This document shows, one piece after another, positions 10,091 to 21,738 of a DNA stretch of 64,000 nucleotides. The translations under genes were made by a program, and so were the position numbers. Numbering within the stretch: position 1 is the first letter of the stretch; each line of letters begins with the position of its first letter. The stretch spans positions 87,872,939 through 87,936,938 of the forward strand of contig NC_089587.1 in NCBI RefSeq assembly GCF_019320115.1, read 5' to 3'. The DNA comes from Miscanthus floridulus. Lineage: Eukaryota; Streptophyta; Magnoliopsida; Poales; Poaceae. The notes under the pieces were generated by a model. The model saw nothing but the letters and a program-made list of their open reading frames with translations. It was not told where the DNA came from and ran no database searches.

Positions 10091-11658
10091 TTGTTTATTG
10101 GCCCATCTAGCTGGTTCACTGTGGCTGTAGGCTGAGCTTGCACTACCATTTCTACACAGATTCTATCTCCATTGAGTGATGTCACAACCACAGATTTCTC
10201 CTGACACTGAATCACTGCCCAATGTTGCTTCATCCAATCCATTCCTAGAATAAGATCAATTCGTGCTGTTCTCAACATAATTGGTTTCACTTTGAAGTCT
10301 ACCCCCCTTAAGGAAATGCTAGTTGAAGGACTCCAATATGAAGCGGTCATAATACCTCCTGATGAATTTACTAGTATGAGGTTTTTTATAGCACACAAAG
10401 GTATGCTATGCATTCTAACAAAATCTTGGGAAATAAAAGAATGCGAAGCACTAGAATCAAAAAGTACTGTAGCAGAGATAGAGTTGACACTGAACGTACC
10501 CAACATGACCTCTGGCGTCTCTTGAGCTGCATCAGATGACACATAGTTCACCTTCATAGTGTGAGGTGGTCGGGCATTGAACTTCTGATTGCCAGTCTAG
10601 TTCTGAGGTGCTTGTTGGTTCTACTTCTTAGGACACTAATGAGCATAGTGACCTACTTCTCCACAGCGGTAGCAGGCATTGGGGTTATTGGGTGCACCAC
10701 TCTTCATAGGAGCATTGTTGGATGGTCCCTAGCGGGTTGCCGGATTGTCAGTCTGTTGCGGGGGACGCTGATTACCATACTGTTGCTGGTACTGAGGGTG
10801 TTGCTGGAACTGGTTCCATTGAGGATACTAACCACGGTTTCCTTGGTTAGTTGGTCCTTGATTTCTTTGCTAAAACCCCTGCTAGGGATAGACACGCGGG
10901 TGGGTGTTACTTCTAGAAGCTTGCCCTTGAAGCCTCCTCTTCTTGGCTTCCATCTCTTTGCGCTTATCGTCAATCACAATAGCGTGGTTCACTAATGACT
11001 AAAAGTTGGGGTAGGTGTTGGACATCAGTTGAAGCTGTAGTCCATCATAAAGTCCCTTGAGAAAACGGCATTGCTTATCCTTGTCCTCAGCCACATCATT
11101 TGGAGCATAGCGTGACAGTTGAGCAAACTTATCACGATACTCCACCACAGTCATGGATCCTTGCTTGAGGGACCTGAATTCCTCCTGCTTCAATTCCACG
11201 AGTCCATCAGGGATATGATAAGACCAGAAATTGTCCTTGAATTCCTGCCAGGTGATAGCAGGAGCATGGTTGGGATGTCCATATTGGAAAGAATCCCACC
11301 AATCCTGAGCTACTCCATGGAGTTGACCAGAAGCATACAACACCTTCTCTAGATCATTGCATTGTGCTATGTTAAGTTGCTTCTCTACAGCACGCAACCA
11401 ATCATCTACCTCCATAGGGTCTAAGGCATGAGTGAACACTGGTGGACAACCCTTCATAAACTCTCCATGCTTATCTCTAAGCTAAACAGGCGGTGGTCCT
11501 CGTGCAGGTTTATTGTCCAAGCGCTGCATCATAGCTTGCATCAACTGTGCTTGTATTCCCAATATTTGTTCCATGGTCACAGGTGACGGTGGTGGTGGAT
11601 TTATGAGAGCATCACGTCCATGACCACGGCCTCTACCTCTTCCTCCTCTTGCGGCCAT
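10042..11658 (-). pseudogene. Gag-protease reading frame of the chromovirus, amber-riddled
   Basis: A single frame runs from ATG 11658 (MAARGGRGRGRG) through a retrotransposon gag domain (VAQDWWDSFQYG; FRSLKQGSMTVVEYRDKF; RYAPNDVAEDKDKQCRFLKG), a zinc knuckle (CYRCGEVGHYAH then a stop and C) and an aspartic protease (VLFDSSASHSFIS). The usual protease motif is DSGA, so a G-to-S change is seen in the active loop. The frame has no indel until about 10042. It is broken by nine TAG codons, starting at 11482, 10999, 10882, 10870, 10828, 10729, 10636, 10621 and 10597, and I see no TAA or TGA. Most of these replace an expected Gln. Gag would form the particle and protease would mature it. Confidence 0.85.
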
Positions 11659-12345
11659 CTGTTTTCCAACAAATGCGCAAAATTTAGAGATTTTCCAAAT
11701 TATAGAGAGCTTACAAAAGATAAGAAACAATGCTGAGAATTTTCTGGACAAGATTCAAATTCAGCAGTTCAGTAAAACTGTTATAACTCGAGTTTCAGAG
11801 ATCCAACAGAGGTGTACTAAGAACAGTTGGAAAGCTTAGGAGATCAGCTACAACTCTTATGTAGATCACTTTTACAGATTCTGAAACACACATGGTCAAA
11901 AGTAGAGCTAAACTAAATCTATTCTGGGTTCCAGACTGCGTAGGAACAACAACTTGTGACAGTTAGATCTCACAAACCTGAACAGCTATTGACGTGATTC
12001 TAGAGACATTTGAAAGATACAGAAGTCTAGTTATTTCCACAAAAATTTCAGAATTTTTGACAGCCCAGATTTTGAGATACTAGATAAAGAACACAGGCTG
12101 CTCTAGAAATTAGCACAACAGAGATAAGATAAAGCAAACTATCTGCATTAAGATTTCATCTAATCTTAAGGTTCCAATCTAAGGAAGTTGTGGACATGCT
12201 CACAAACTTCCAGCAAACAACCAAACTCCAAATCAACCAAGTTCACAAATTAAAACATCTAATCATCCAAGTTCACAAGACCAAACAGGACTAAATATGA
12301 AACACAAACTAACGACCTGGTAATCTAAATCAAGGCACCTAACAC
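11659..12345 (-). other. Non-coding gap between extra ORF and gag
   Basis: I find no gene in this AT-rich segment of the chromovirus. It would be part of the transcribed leader. Confidence 0.6.
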
Positions 12346-13193
12346 CTATGGAGCGGTGTCAATCATGGTGAAGGACCGACGCTTCTTCTTGTTGATTGAT
12401 GGCTGCCCAAGTTGAGCTTGAAGTTCATCCACTTGCTTCTGGAGGCGTCTCTCAGCCCTCTGATGCACGCAGTTCTCCCTTGACCTCTTCGTCCACCCCC
12501 CTGCTTGGCATGGACATGCTGCACTGTCGCTTCTAGAGTTGGGTCACTCTCCGGTGGAGCCAAGACCTGCCAAACACCCTCATGATCATTGCGAGGAAGG
12601 AACCTGAAGAGATCCTCCCTCATGGCCTCAAAGCGACGACCATGGTAGTAGATGTAGGCGTCCTACACTGCATCTTCCATGCCATCCAAGGCATGGGCCC
12701 TTCTAGCAGTGGCTCAGTGGACAGTCTCCACCTTATGTCCATTCTTGATGTCGTTCCAAGCGGTGACCACTAGCTCTACCTTCCAGATGGTAGCCTCTAA
12801 TGGATGCTGGTACTCTGCACAGTGGTAGTTGATGGAGGTGTGCAGGTCGAGGTAGTAGTCGTCTAGCACGTGAGTGAGGAGGGTGTGGTAGTAGGCCGTC
12901 TCTAGGGCTAGCTTGAAGTAGTACTTGCACTTCCAGCCTATCTCCTCATCCACCATAGGGACAGCTGGGGATGGTGCAGGTGTAGGTGAAGTAGCCGATG
13001 ACTCCTTAGGTGTAGCTACGACAGGATAGACCGGTGCGACAGCTGGTGTAGGAGCAGGTGTAGGTGTCGGGGTAGCCATCTCCTCATCATTGGAGATAAT
13101 CACAATCTTCTTCTCCGCCAATGGAGCTCGTGGGGTGAACAGGGCATGGTAGCCAGCAGTGCTGAGTCAGGCAGTCTTCGGGTTATGAGACAT
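12346..13193 (-). pseudogene. Extra ORF upstream of gag, unknown function
   Basis: This frame lies between the primer site and gag. It starts MSHNPKTA (ATG at 13193), passes a T/P/A-rich linker (PTPTPAPTPAVAP), then a compact acidic/aromatic domain (WKCKYYFKLALETAYYHTLL; LDDYYLDLHTSINYHCAEYQ) and a second block (YIYYHGRRFEAMREDLFRFL). It ends in a coiled-coil and basic tail (LQKQVDELQAQLGQ; KKKRRSF) with a stop at 12346-12348. Stops occur near 13169 (TGA), 12711 and 12660, and a frameshift lies around 12480-12510. I do not recognise a family. Similar extra ORFs are known in some plant Ty3/gypsy lineages, where their role is unclear. Confidence 0.6.
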
Positions 13194-13370
13194 CTATAGA
13201 TTTAAAGTGAGATAGAATTAGAACCAACAATTTTATATAATAGATTAAGGTATGAAAAGCATAAATGTTTTAATAAAATAACAAGAATTAAGACAATAAG
13301 CAAGAAACCAGAGGAGCAAAGATGCTAAAACGAACGTTTTCTAACTAGGTTTGCGTCCTACAGTCAACAC

Positions 13371-13386
13371 GGCTCTGATACTAATT
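13371..13386 (-). other. Primer binding site (initiator tRNA-Met type)
   Basis: On the minus strand TAGTATCAGAGCC lies three bases after the LTR end. The canonical plant tRNA-iMet complement is TGGTATCAGAGC, so one G-to-A change is present. Confidence 0.8.
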
Positions 13387-16318
13387 TGTCACACCCAATT
13401 TTAAGGATAAAATTGAATGCACAAAACTCATGTGTGCCTAGGGATCAATCACACACACAAGCTGATAAATTACATAAAGTATCATCACGGTGTCTCTTAC
13501 ATCAGATTCATAATATAACTTAGTCTTATACATCACAGCGGAAAATAAAAGTTAACTCTCTCACGTGGAACACCATCACAGGGAAGGTCAACTGGTTGAC
13601 CACAAGTCTAAAAATCCTCAGGAAATTTCTCATACCCGTTGTCATCTGTTACCCATCTGGGATTTTTATCCAAATAAAGAAAATAAACAAGCGTAAGTAC
13701 ATCCCGTACTTAACAAGTTAACATGGGGTTATGAAGCTCAAAAAGGTTGACACTGGTTTACTGTAGTTAGCATTTTTAGAAAGACAAGCTTTTATTATCA
13801 GGTATTATCAAATTATTCTTAAGCTCCCATTTAATCCCATAAGAACATATATCAGGGTCAAGTGTATCATAATATCATCGTAGAACATCTTAAATGATCA
13901 TCAACAAGTAACCAATTATTCTGTGAGTTTTCCGGGCTGCTCGTGACCGTGAGCACGGCTGTTATAACAGTTTGTTACCCTCTGCAGAGGTGGTGCACAT
14001 TCACCGTGAGTCGTGATTCCCATATGCCCGGGTTAATTACTCCCATGTCACTGTCAAGGTGAGCGGGCAGGGTACACTATGAAGCTATTTCATAGGTTTC
14101 TCTAACAAGTTAGGGCCGCTAGGTTTCCTCGGCAGGCAGATGTAGAAACCCCCCTTTCCTATGGCACATATCCATCGCGGCTATACACATAGGAACAGAG
14201 GCAGCCCTATACCCAACGTGGCAAGCCCCTTTTGCGCCATAAAGGTAACCTCTAACAAGCTAGAAAAGGTTCTATTAATGAGCTAAAGTCAGAGCCATAT
14301 GACTCTCCCAGTTGCACTGTTAGTCCCAGCTTTTGCCAACAGATAAGTCCTTATGGAGGGCCGGGAGCAACATGATCAACAGTCATTTGCACCTTTGCCC
14401 TATGGAACAGTTGTTATAAATCATGTTATACTTTTAGTTCCATAGAACCAATCACCATCGTATAGATCATGTTCAGTTAGAGCACTAGCAATCTACCCAT
14501 ATGCAATTAACCCATAGGAGTCAAGGGAATAAGTCATCAATGACTAGAATGTCCTTATGGTTACCAAAATTAGACACATGTACATGAGTAAATGATTAAA
14601 GTGAATAGGACATCAAGGTAGGCCCATGCTATACTTGCCTTGGTTCACAAACTCTTGCTGGTCCTGCTGGTTGTCGAAGAATTCTTGGTCTCCAACGTTC
14701 TCCTCACCGTCTAAACGCGACCAACACGGCAATATACAATATTCCAAAGGCATTCATGCAAAGGAAACATTCCTATAATTAGAACAGTACACCAACAATA
14801 TAAAAAACAGGATAAAATGTTTGTGAAAATAATCTACGTCTCGCTACGATCACGTCAACGCGAAGTTCACAAAAAACGGAGCTAAAATGCGAAAGTTATG
14901 TTTTAAAAGGGATTTCCTATAGCAATATATGTAATTAAAACTAATCATGAAATTTAAAAGTTACAAACTTGATTAACAGTGGTACTAACATGTAGATTAT
15001 GAAATTACGAAGCTAACGCAATTTAAACGGACCATTTCGGAGCTAAAACACGATTTTATAAGCAAAACAGTACAAATGACATTTCTGTAAATACTGAAAA
15101 CGTACTTTGAACTAAAACAATTAGCTTTACGCTTTCAAAACGAGAAAGCGTACTCGGGGAAATACGCTAAGGACGACGGGTTTTATTTGGTCGAACTTGA
15201 GGGGCTCTTTAGCATAATCACCCGCGAAGGGGTATCTTCTAACATGAACCGTAGGATCAAGATCGGATGGCTAGAATTAGATCAGGGGAGAGAGAGAAGG
15301 AGTTGGCGGTCGGAATAGTGTTTCTGGCGGCGGGTCAGCCATGGCCGACGGCGAGGACTCGTCGGCGAGCTCGGTTCGGGGGCTTTGGTCCACGATTCGA
15401 TGAATCGAAAACACCGGATGAGAGAGGGGGAGCAGGCAAACACGTCCAGGCTGAGAAAACGGTCGGAGGGGAAAGCTGAAGCGGCGGTCGCCATGGCCGA
15501 CGACCAAGAGCTATCGGGCGCACGCGAAAAGAGCTCTAGAAGCCACGAAACTCAAATTAAACGGCATGGGGAGGTAGAGGGAAGCACGGCGAAGCTCACA
15601 GCGGGGAAGAACAGAGTTGACGGTGGCTCAGGGACGACGGACGACGCGGATGGAGGACGGCGGACCTCGGTGCTTCTTTGTGCGACGATTGCGGCCTCCG
15701 ATGCATGCGCGAGTGCGAAACTGGAGCGGGGAGCGAGAGAGGGACACACGGGGGGTCTCGGCTTCCTTTTAAAAAGGCCGGGGAGCGGGGCGACGCGCCC
15801 ACGACGCCAGGAGCGGGGCGACGGTTGCTGCAGCGGTGGTTCCGTGCGACTCGGGCGCGGGACAGAGGTGGGGGAACGCGCTGACGGGCGGGGCCGGTTG
15901 TCAGCGGCAGAACGCGGGGAAGGGCGCGGCGGTTGCCCGCTGGTGCTGGGCCGGCACGGGGCTAGGCCGGCGCGGGGCGCCAGGGGGAGGCCGAGCCGGG
16001 CTGGCGCGGTGGGGAGAAAAGGTCAGCGGGCTGAAATGAAGAAGGAAGGGAGAAAAATGAAGAAGCCTTTTTCATTTTATTTTTAGAGTTTTTCAAAAGT
16101 ATTTTCAAATGGATTTTGAATTCTTTTGAGTTTAAAACAAAAACCACTCAACATATGAAATACAATGCTCCAGCATGAGTGCATCAACATGTTACTAACC
16201 TTATATTTGTTTTTATTTTCACAAAAAATTATTTCTTTCCTATATTTCAATGTTCACATAATAACATAATTAAATCAAATCCACTTATTTTAAAAAGGCT
16301 GAAATTTTGAGTGTTACA
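13387..16318 (-). repeat. 5' LTR of the chromovirus (2932 bp)
   Basis: Plus-strand bounds are TGTCACACCC and GAGTGTTACA, so on the element strand it reads TGTAACACTC...GGGTGTGACA. The primer site adjoins the inner edge and GAAAG the outer edge. The GC-rich block 15260-16080 gives several overlapping open frames on both strands, the longest 233 codons; these are non-coding LTR sequence also present, with frame breaks, in the other LTR. Confidence 0.87.
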
Positions 16319-17434
16319 GAAAGTGTTGGATATGAAGTTTTATGATCTCATTACGGATCATGTCAGCTTTGTATATGATCTTTTGAAGAAAAAAATGTTG
16401 ATATAAAGAATCTTGTTAAAGAGCTTTTACGCAAAAGAACTTTAATTATTGCTAAAGCCATACCTTTAATCTCTGAGCCTGCATTTCTTGAGTCTTCTCA
16501 GTTTTATTTTGGTTAAGTCTTATTGAGTACTTTTGTACTCAAGGTTCGTTGACCCTTGTTGCAGGTGAGCCTCATGAGCAGGTCTGTTGTGGACCGTGCT
16601 ACATGACTGTTGTTCAGGTCGATGACGATAAGTAAATGTATGATCTTTGGGCAGGATATTTATATTGTGTGTTTGTATTATGTTATAATGCCACTCCACT
16701 ACTACTATAGTTTGTAAGGTTTGAAACAACTGATTTGTAAACTAAGTTATTATAAGACTTCTGCTATTTTACTCTGGTGTAGATATTTGAATAAATATTG
16801 TAATACTGCAATGACTCTGTAATGTGATCCTGCTCGGAAATTGTGGATGATTCGGGGTTCCCCGAGGACACCCTACAGTCTTCTTAAGTTACCGGGAACA
16901 TATGCATAGATGTCAAAGGTCGTTGGACAGTGACAGGTGCATGTGTGCCCTATAATTTAAGAGGTTCTGCCAACTTGGCAACCATTTTTGCATAAATCTC
17001 TTTAGTTTTGACACATCTTTGACCAAGCTTCAATTCTATGATTTGTTGGGTGTCTTGTACACATTCTAGGGTCTTCAACTTATGCTCTTGATCTTCCTTT
17101 AAGATCGCTTCACCTCAGTCAATCTATATGCATATATGAGACTACAACCTTGTGTAATATCAAATATTTTAGTCCTTTTGGACATGTCACAAAATCACGA
17201 AATCACAATTACCCTAACAAGGGTACTTGGTTCTTCAGTATCATCCTTGATGCATTGAATAGCAATTATGTGGCTTTTATGTGGAAAACACATTGTTCTT
17301 CCAACAGTTCCAAGTGAAATATACGATGGTCTTCTAGAAAACCAACACAAATCATTGGAGTCGTGGATTTGTTCTGTTAGAAAATCATGGAACTACCATA
17401 AGCTAGTGAAAATTTGAGCATCTCACAAGGCTAA
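16319..17434. other. No gene; possible old LTR fragment
   Basis: This AT-rich stretch has no coding sequence I can defend. The segment around 16525-16575 (TTGAGTACTTTTGTACTCAA, then CCTTGTTGCAGGTGAGCC) resembles a phrase at 61590-61640 in the long gypsy LTR. The sequence around 16850 (GATTCGGGGTTCCCCGAGGA) contains a CGGGGTTCCCCG palindrome. I read it as a remnant of an older Ty3/gypsy LTR. Confidence 0.4.
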
Positions 17435-17548
17435 GGCCCCCTGTTTGGAACGTGAGATTTTTACTATTCTTGTATTTTTCCTGTGAAAATAAACTAATTT
17501 GAAGTACCCATGTGATTCATGTAAAATTCTTGTGTTCAAAAGGGCGGC
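17435..17548. mobile_element. Tourist-like MITE (PIF/Harbinger type), 114 bp
   Basis: Imperfect terminal inverted repeats (GGCCCCCTGTTTGGAAC at the left; GCCGCCCTTTTGAACAC as the reverse complement of the right end) are flanked on both sides by TAA. This is the 3-bp target duplication typical of Tourist/PIF elements. It has no coding capacity. Confidence 0.6.
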
Positions 17549-17823
17549 TAATTGTTTCGCTTAATATGCTCAGCCAGAGATATAGAAATGATAAAAAAGA
17601 TTGCCTGAATTTAAAAGAAATGAGCACCTCTTGTTTCCCAAAAAAAAAGTCTCTAAACCTCATAGTTCTTCTCTTCCTGGGTTTTGGTTCTGGGCGGGGC
17701 AAATATTCTGCAGAAAACAGCATGCGCAAACAGTCAACACCTTACTCAGAACAGTTCCCATCTTGTTCACTGGAATCGTACTCTGGTTCTATTTTACCAG
17801 AAACATATCCAAAAGCTCCTGTA

Positions 17824-18170
17824 TCATGTGGATAGGAGGAATCTAGGCTGGACATTTATGATTCCTACTAGTCCACTTGTCGAAACAAGCATAAAGCATG
17901 GTCCATTGGCTTTTGTATATGCTTTGGGAGCTGCTTGCTTATTTTCAACTGAATTCTTGTTAGATATTTTTTGTGTCATCCTTCTTGTAAGGAGGCTTGG
18001 CCTTGCCAATGGCACTCCTGCTAATCCCCTTCTTGTTAAAATAAATGACAGAGCAGTAGCACTAGCCCTAGCACTAGCAGTATCCATTTCTTTTGGTCTA
18101 TGTAAAACAATTATATAGCCAATCTCTTCTTTCAGCCCTCCTAAAAATCTAGTCACAAAATGCACATCAT
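17824..18170 (-). pseudogene. Ty3/gypsy gag fragment
   Basis: The minus-strand frame includes FVTRFLGGLKEEIGYIIVLH and RPKEMDTASA, which match the conserved gag pattern F-x2-GL-x2-(E/D)I...V...(R/K)P-x2-(L/M)DTA of plant Ty3/gypsy elements. The rest of the domain, pol and LTRs are not visible nearby, so it is an isolated scrap. Confidence 0.55.
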
Positions 18171-18302
18171 CAAAGATGTGTTATACAATAACATGTTGCT
18201 TATGGTACTTGGTAACGGACCGGTTCACCTAAGAGTGTCTAACAGGCGCATGGGAAGCTAATACTGGTTCGTATCAAAATGCTCAAACACAGCAGCACAC
18301 AC

Positions 18303-18418
18303 CCTGTTCGCTAGGTCGTAAACGATCGTAAATTTCCAGCCAGAACAATATTTTTCTCTCACACCAAACCAGCTAACAGTAATAATCCACGATCGTTTCA
18401 GCCCCAGCCGAACCGGCT
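18303..18418. mobile_element. Small hAT-like MITE remnant
   Basis: The stretch begins CCTGTTCGCTAGG and ends CAGCCGAACCGG. It has internal paired motifs (CGTAAACGATCGTAA and CCACGATCGTTTCAG) and the phrase TCTCTCACACCAAACCAGC, common in grass hAT-type MITEs. I cannot see a clear 8-bp target duplication. Confidence 0.45.
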
Positions 18419-18629
18419 GACAGGTCTCCCAGCTATGAAAATGCCCCTGCCTCTCAAACATCTACAGCCAAGGCCCAAGTTGCAGCTCCTGTGAATTTGG
18501 GGGTACTGGTACTTCAGAGTTTTAGAGTTCATAACAGTCACCCAATAGCAAACCTGAACAGCAACTCCACGCCTACTGGGCCAACTCAAACCTACAGCTC
18601 ACAGTCCGGAGTCCAAACGACTCTTGCAC

Positions 18630-18866
18630 TGTCCTCTGTCCCAAGTTATAAGTTATTTTTCAAAGCATCTCAAGTTTGACCAAATTTATATAATAAAATA
18701 GTAATATTTATGATAAAAATAAGTATCAATTAGATTTTTTATTAATTATATTTTCATAGTATAATGTTATAAATTTTTGTAATTCTCTTTATAATTTTAG
18801 TTAAACTTTAGATGCTCTGACTCTCCAAAAAAAATTAGAATGACTTATAATTTGGGATGGAGGGAG
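18630..18866. mobile_element. Stowaway-like (Tc1/Mariner) MITE
   Basis: The right end GGGATGGAGGGAG followed by TA, read in reverse, is the CTCCCTCC-x-TCCC start usual for Stowaway. The left end has the degraded match CTCTGTCCCAAGTTATAAG. The interior is AT-rich with long complementary arms (CCAAGTTATAAG against CTTATAATTTGG). It is about 237 bp and non-coding. Confidence 0.65.
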
Positions 18867-19665
18867 TAGAATCAAATAGACGCTGACTTCCTTCGGCACT
18901 TACTCCCTCGCCGTGGTCTGGTGCACACTAACATGCATCTCGTGTGTGCTCGTGCTGCTCGGCTAGAGACCATTGGTTGAAACCGGCAGTGCCGATCCCA
19001 ATCTTAAGCCAAACAGAATGTAAGCTAGATAACTAACAAGTCAACCTGCCTCTGTGAATGCATTCTTGCGTACAACATCTCACAAGTAGCAAGTTTTCTA
19101 GTGTACATGTGAATTGGATTTTGATATCCCCAATATCCTGTTGCGTCCACATAACATTTCTCAAATCAACAAATAAATAAGTGTATGGCGACTAATCAAA
19201 GACATTTTCAACGTAGCACAACTTGTGTGTATACTAAAATTTTAACCTGGAAGACATTCCCTTTAGTCAAATAAAAAATATGAAATGTAAGAATTTGCCA
19301 CAGGAAAAGGGCTGGAAATTTAGTGTGACGACAGGAGAAACAAAGTAAAATGATGCGACAAGACAACTACTTCCAACAGGATTGAAAGACCAAGCTGCAT
19401 CATCGAGTTAAGTAGTTTGGAAGTTCATAGTAGCATAGCAAAAGTTGCACATCTTTAAAGCTTCAGTATAAGACAGGACCAACAGAGCAGGTAAACCACA
19501 ACAGAAGTGTGCTACTGCTTATGCATAATCTCCATAGCTTTGCACCAGATCAGAATCTCTTGTCAGCAAAATAGTCTAAATGAAACTGGTTTTGAAGTTC
19601 CAATGTGCTTCAGAATATAGGAGATACCAGTCACTAAATCATCTAAACATCATACTAAGTTATGC
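18867..19665. other. No gene seen
   Basis: There is no sustained reading frame and no repeat I recognise. The right part may hold the 3' untranslated remnant of the adjacent minus-strand MATH-BTB sequence. Confidence 0.5.
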
Positions 19666-20660
19666 TTAGACAACTAAAATACATACATGGAGATCTATTA
19701 CACAATGCCATGCCCCAACCCTCTCCCGCAGCTCAGCAATAATCGATGGGAAATTCTGACCCAACTGCACAAAATCCTCGGTTAAGACAGCCTTCTTGAA
19801 ATTTTTCTCAGCTGCAAAGAAGTCAATGCACTTGTTTTTTGACTCCCTGCAGCTGTACATCTCAGCACAAGCTAAGGTAGCAGCAACAGTGTCAGCTGAA
19901 ACCTTGTTCCACAATCTCTGGGCACATATGAGCTTCAGTCGGTCCAATGCATAACAGTCAGCTGCAGCAAGCAGATGCTGCATCATCTCATGGGGAGAGT
20001 CCCCAAGTTCATCGTCTCCAGGCAACGTGTCAGTGTACATGAACTGAAGCATGATTTTGAATGTTGCAGGAGCAATGCCATGTAGGGTGATGGATGGCAT
20101 TTTAGTCTCAACCATGGATCCGAGGAGCCCGACTTTAAATACTGGTGAACGTGCGGCAAGCACCATTCGATGTGCGTAGAATATCTCGCCATCGATGTTG
20201 AACAATACATCCGTCCCATCTTTGCTATCCAGTAGCCTCCCAAGCTGTTTTCTGAGGTCTGAAGGCGGCACGGGAACAGAGCCCTCACTTACCACCATGA
20301 TGGCGCATAGAAACGTGATGTGTCCCTCTGTTACATGATATTTCTTTATGTCAATTTGTGAAATGAACTGGTGCCACCCCCGTTCGTCTTCCTCTTCATT
20401 CGGATACACAAGCTAGTGCCCTTGGTACTGAGGTGGAATTCAATTGGTCATTTCCTTTCAACCAGGCCACGAAGATGGCATCAACACTTGAGGATTTGTT
20501 CAGAAGCTCAAGGAAGAAAGAGACATGTTCACCCTTGTTTCTCCCCCTGACCCTAGAAGGGTAGCAATTCATCCTCCACATGTACCCACCAATGGAGATG
20601 GCGTCAGAGTGGACCGCATCACCAATTGCAAGGCGCTCCTCTTGCTAACTGAATAATCTG
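19666..20660 (-). pseudogene. MATH-BTB (BPM-like) pseudogene
   Basis: MATH-BTB proteins are substrate adaptors for Cullin-3 ubiquitin ligases. The MATH part survives as YSVSKR, then (in another frame) the segment containing GGYMWRMNCYPSRV and EHVSFFLELLNKSSSVDAIF. A frame change at about 20400 leads to the rest (GWHQFISQIDIKK). The BTB domain is intact in one frame: DLRKQLGRLLDSKDGTDVLF, FYAHRMVLAARSPVFKVGLL, LQFMYTDTLPGDDE and LLAAADCYALDRLKLICAQR, followed by the BPM-type C-terminal helices to 19666. Two frameshifts in MATH and loss of the N-terminus make it a pseudogene. Such families expanded and decay quickly in grasses. A short BTB-only product from an internal ATG (for example MVVSEGSVPVP) cannot be excluded. 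Confidence 0.8.
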
Positions 20661-21738
20661 CAAGTAATTTAGCAATAGGTTATATATAGCAGATTTGACA
20701 CTTCCTAAACCTTGCAGATGCTAACAAATGATTCCAAGTACATACTTGGATCACTGAATAATTAGCAAGAAATTAAGCAATCATCAATGGAAAATTATTT
20801 TGGATAGTGACAGGGAGCTCAAGTGTTCACTTCAGAACGAAGTGGACGACCGACTTGAGCTCGGCCAGGCACGGTAATTAGCGACACAGTCAACCAAGCA
20901 AGCAATCCCGAGGCATCACAAGATTAGTATGTCCTAAAACTTGCTGGTACACTTATGGATTTGGCGCAGTTGCCAATGATTCCTAACACATAGTAAGCTA
21001 AATAAAACCGTTATATGCAGCAAGAACTGAAGACAAACAGATCACAAGATCGATTCTCACTGCCAGCTGTCTGCCAGAGGTTGTAGACAAAGCAGATGAG
21101 GTGCCGCCGGCCGTTCCTAATAGTGCACGCGCTCCAACCTCTTCCTCTCGCTCTGCTGGTGTGGAAACCCCTACCCTCTCGCTAGGGTTTGTGTCACGCG
21201 GTTGCGGCGACGAGAACGATCCGAGAACGACGGGCGGTGACCGGCGCAGGAGCCCGTGGAATCTCTTTAAGCCCAGCCCAAGGCTGCCTCGTTTTCCATC
21301 TCCCGTGGGCAGGTATGGCAGAGTTGCTCTTGATTTTGAGTGTACTGGTAATGGGCCTTCGCCTATGGACCCGGGCGCTGCTCATGTTCTTGAACATTCT
21401 TCCCTAAAAAAAAAACCCCTCATTTTATTGCCTTATTAGCGGACTGGGCATACGATTTTACGAATGGGCACGTGGTCCAGTGACAGGGGCTGTTCAGTGG
21501 GACGCTATCATCAGGATTTAAACCTGGCGATCGCATCTTTTTCTAATTTTTTTTCCAGAATTTTCAAGGTACACGTACGCGTGCGTGTTCGGTGGTACTG
21601 CGCGTTTCTCGTGCACGGGAGGCGACGTCTCCCAATCTCTTTTTTACATGTGTACGGACGCGCACACGTGTGTATGCATGTGGTGTGATTGTGGAGTATG
21701 TTGGTTGTGTGCGTCCAAGTTGTACTCGATAAAAAAAG
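20661..21738. other. No gene; contains a short direct repeat
   Basis: I find no defendable coding sequence. The bases GACTGGGCATACGATTTTA at 21441 recur at 21738, where they start the next element, so a truncated copy of that element's end is probably present here. The segment 21080-21400 is GC-richer and could be an old exon, but has no recognisable domain. Confidence 0.45.

Larger units (their letters stand above)
7424..16318 (-). mobile_element. Ty3/gypsy chromovirus (Tekay-like), decayed, left LTR truncated
   Basis: A minus-strand element has a right (5') LTR at 13387-16318, a tRNA-Met primer site, an extra ORF, gag, protease, a partial RT, an integrase core with C-terminal chromodomain, a polypurine tract and a truncated left (3') LTR at 7424-8507. 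The left LTR matches only the last ~1.1 kb of the right LTR because the copia-like element inserted in it at ATAAT. The chromodomain in the pol tail places it among chromoviruses; the Tekay lineage is my inference. The right flank is GAAAG (16319-16323), the expected 5-bp target duplication. Coding parts have many stops and a large internal deletion, so this copy is dead. Confidence 0.88.

Noticed and set aside
10042..11658. Stop-codon reassignment (amber as sense) to explain TAG-only breaks
   Set aside because: The host is a plant nuclear genome and other elements here use normal codes; CHG deamination explains the pattern.
15385..16086. 233-codon frame in the chromovirus LTR
   Set aside because: It lies in a GC-rich LTR block. 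The homologous left LTR (7424-8507) breaks the frame, and frames are open on both strands there.
17512..17846. Possible gene of 107 codons
   Set aside because: It overlaps the Tourist-like MITE end and runs opposite to a gag fragment; there is no domain.
21101..21439. Possible small gene with 112 codons
   Set aside because: There is no recognisable domain or conserved feature, frames are open on both strands, and the end is poly(A)-like low complexity.
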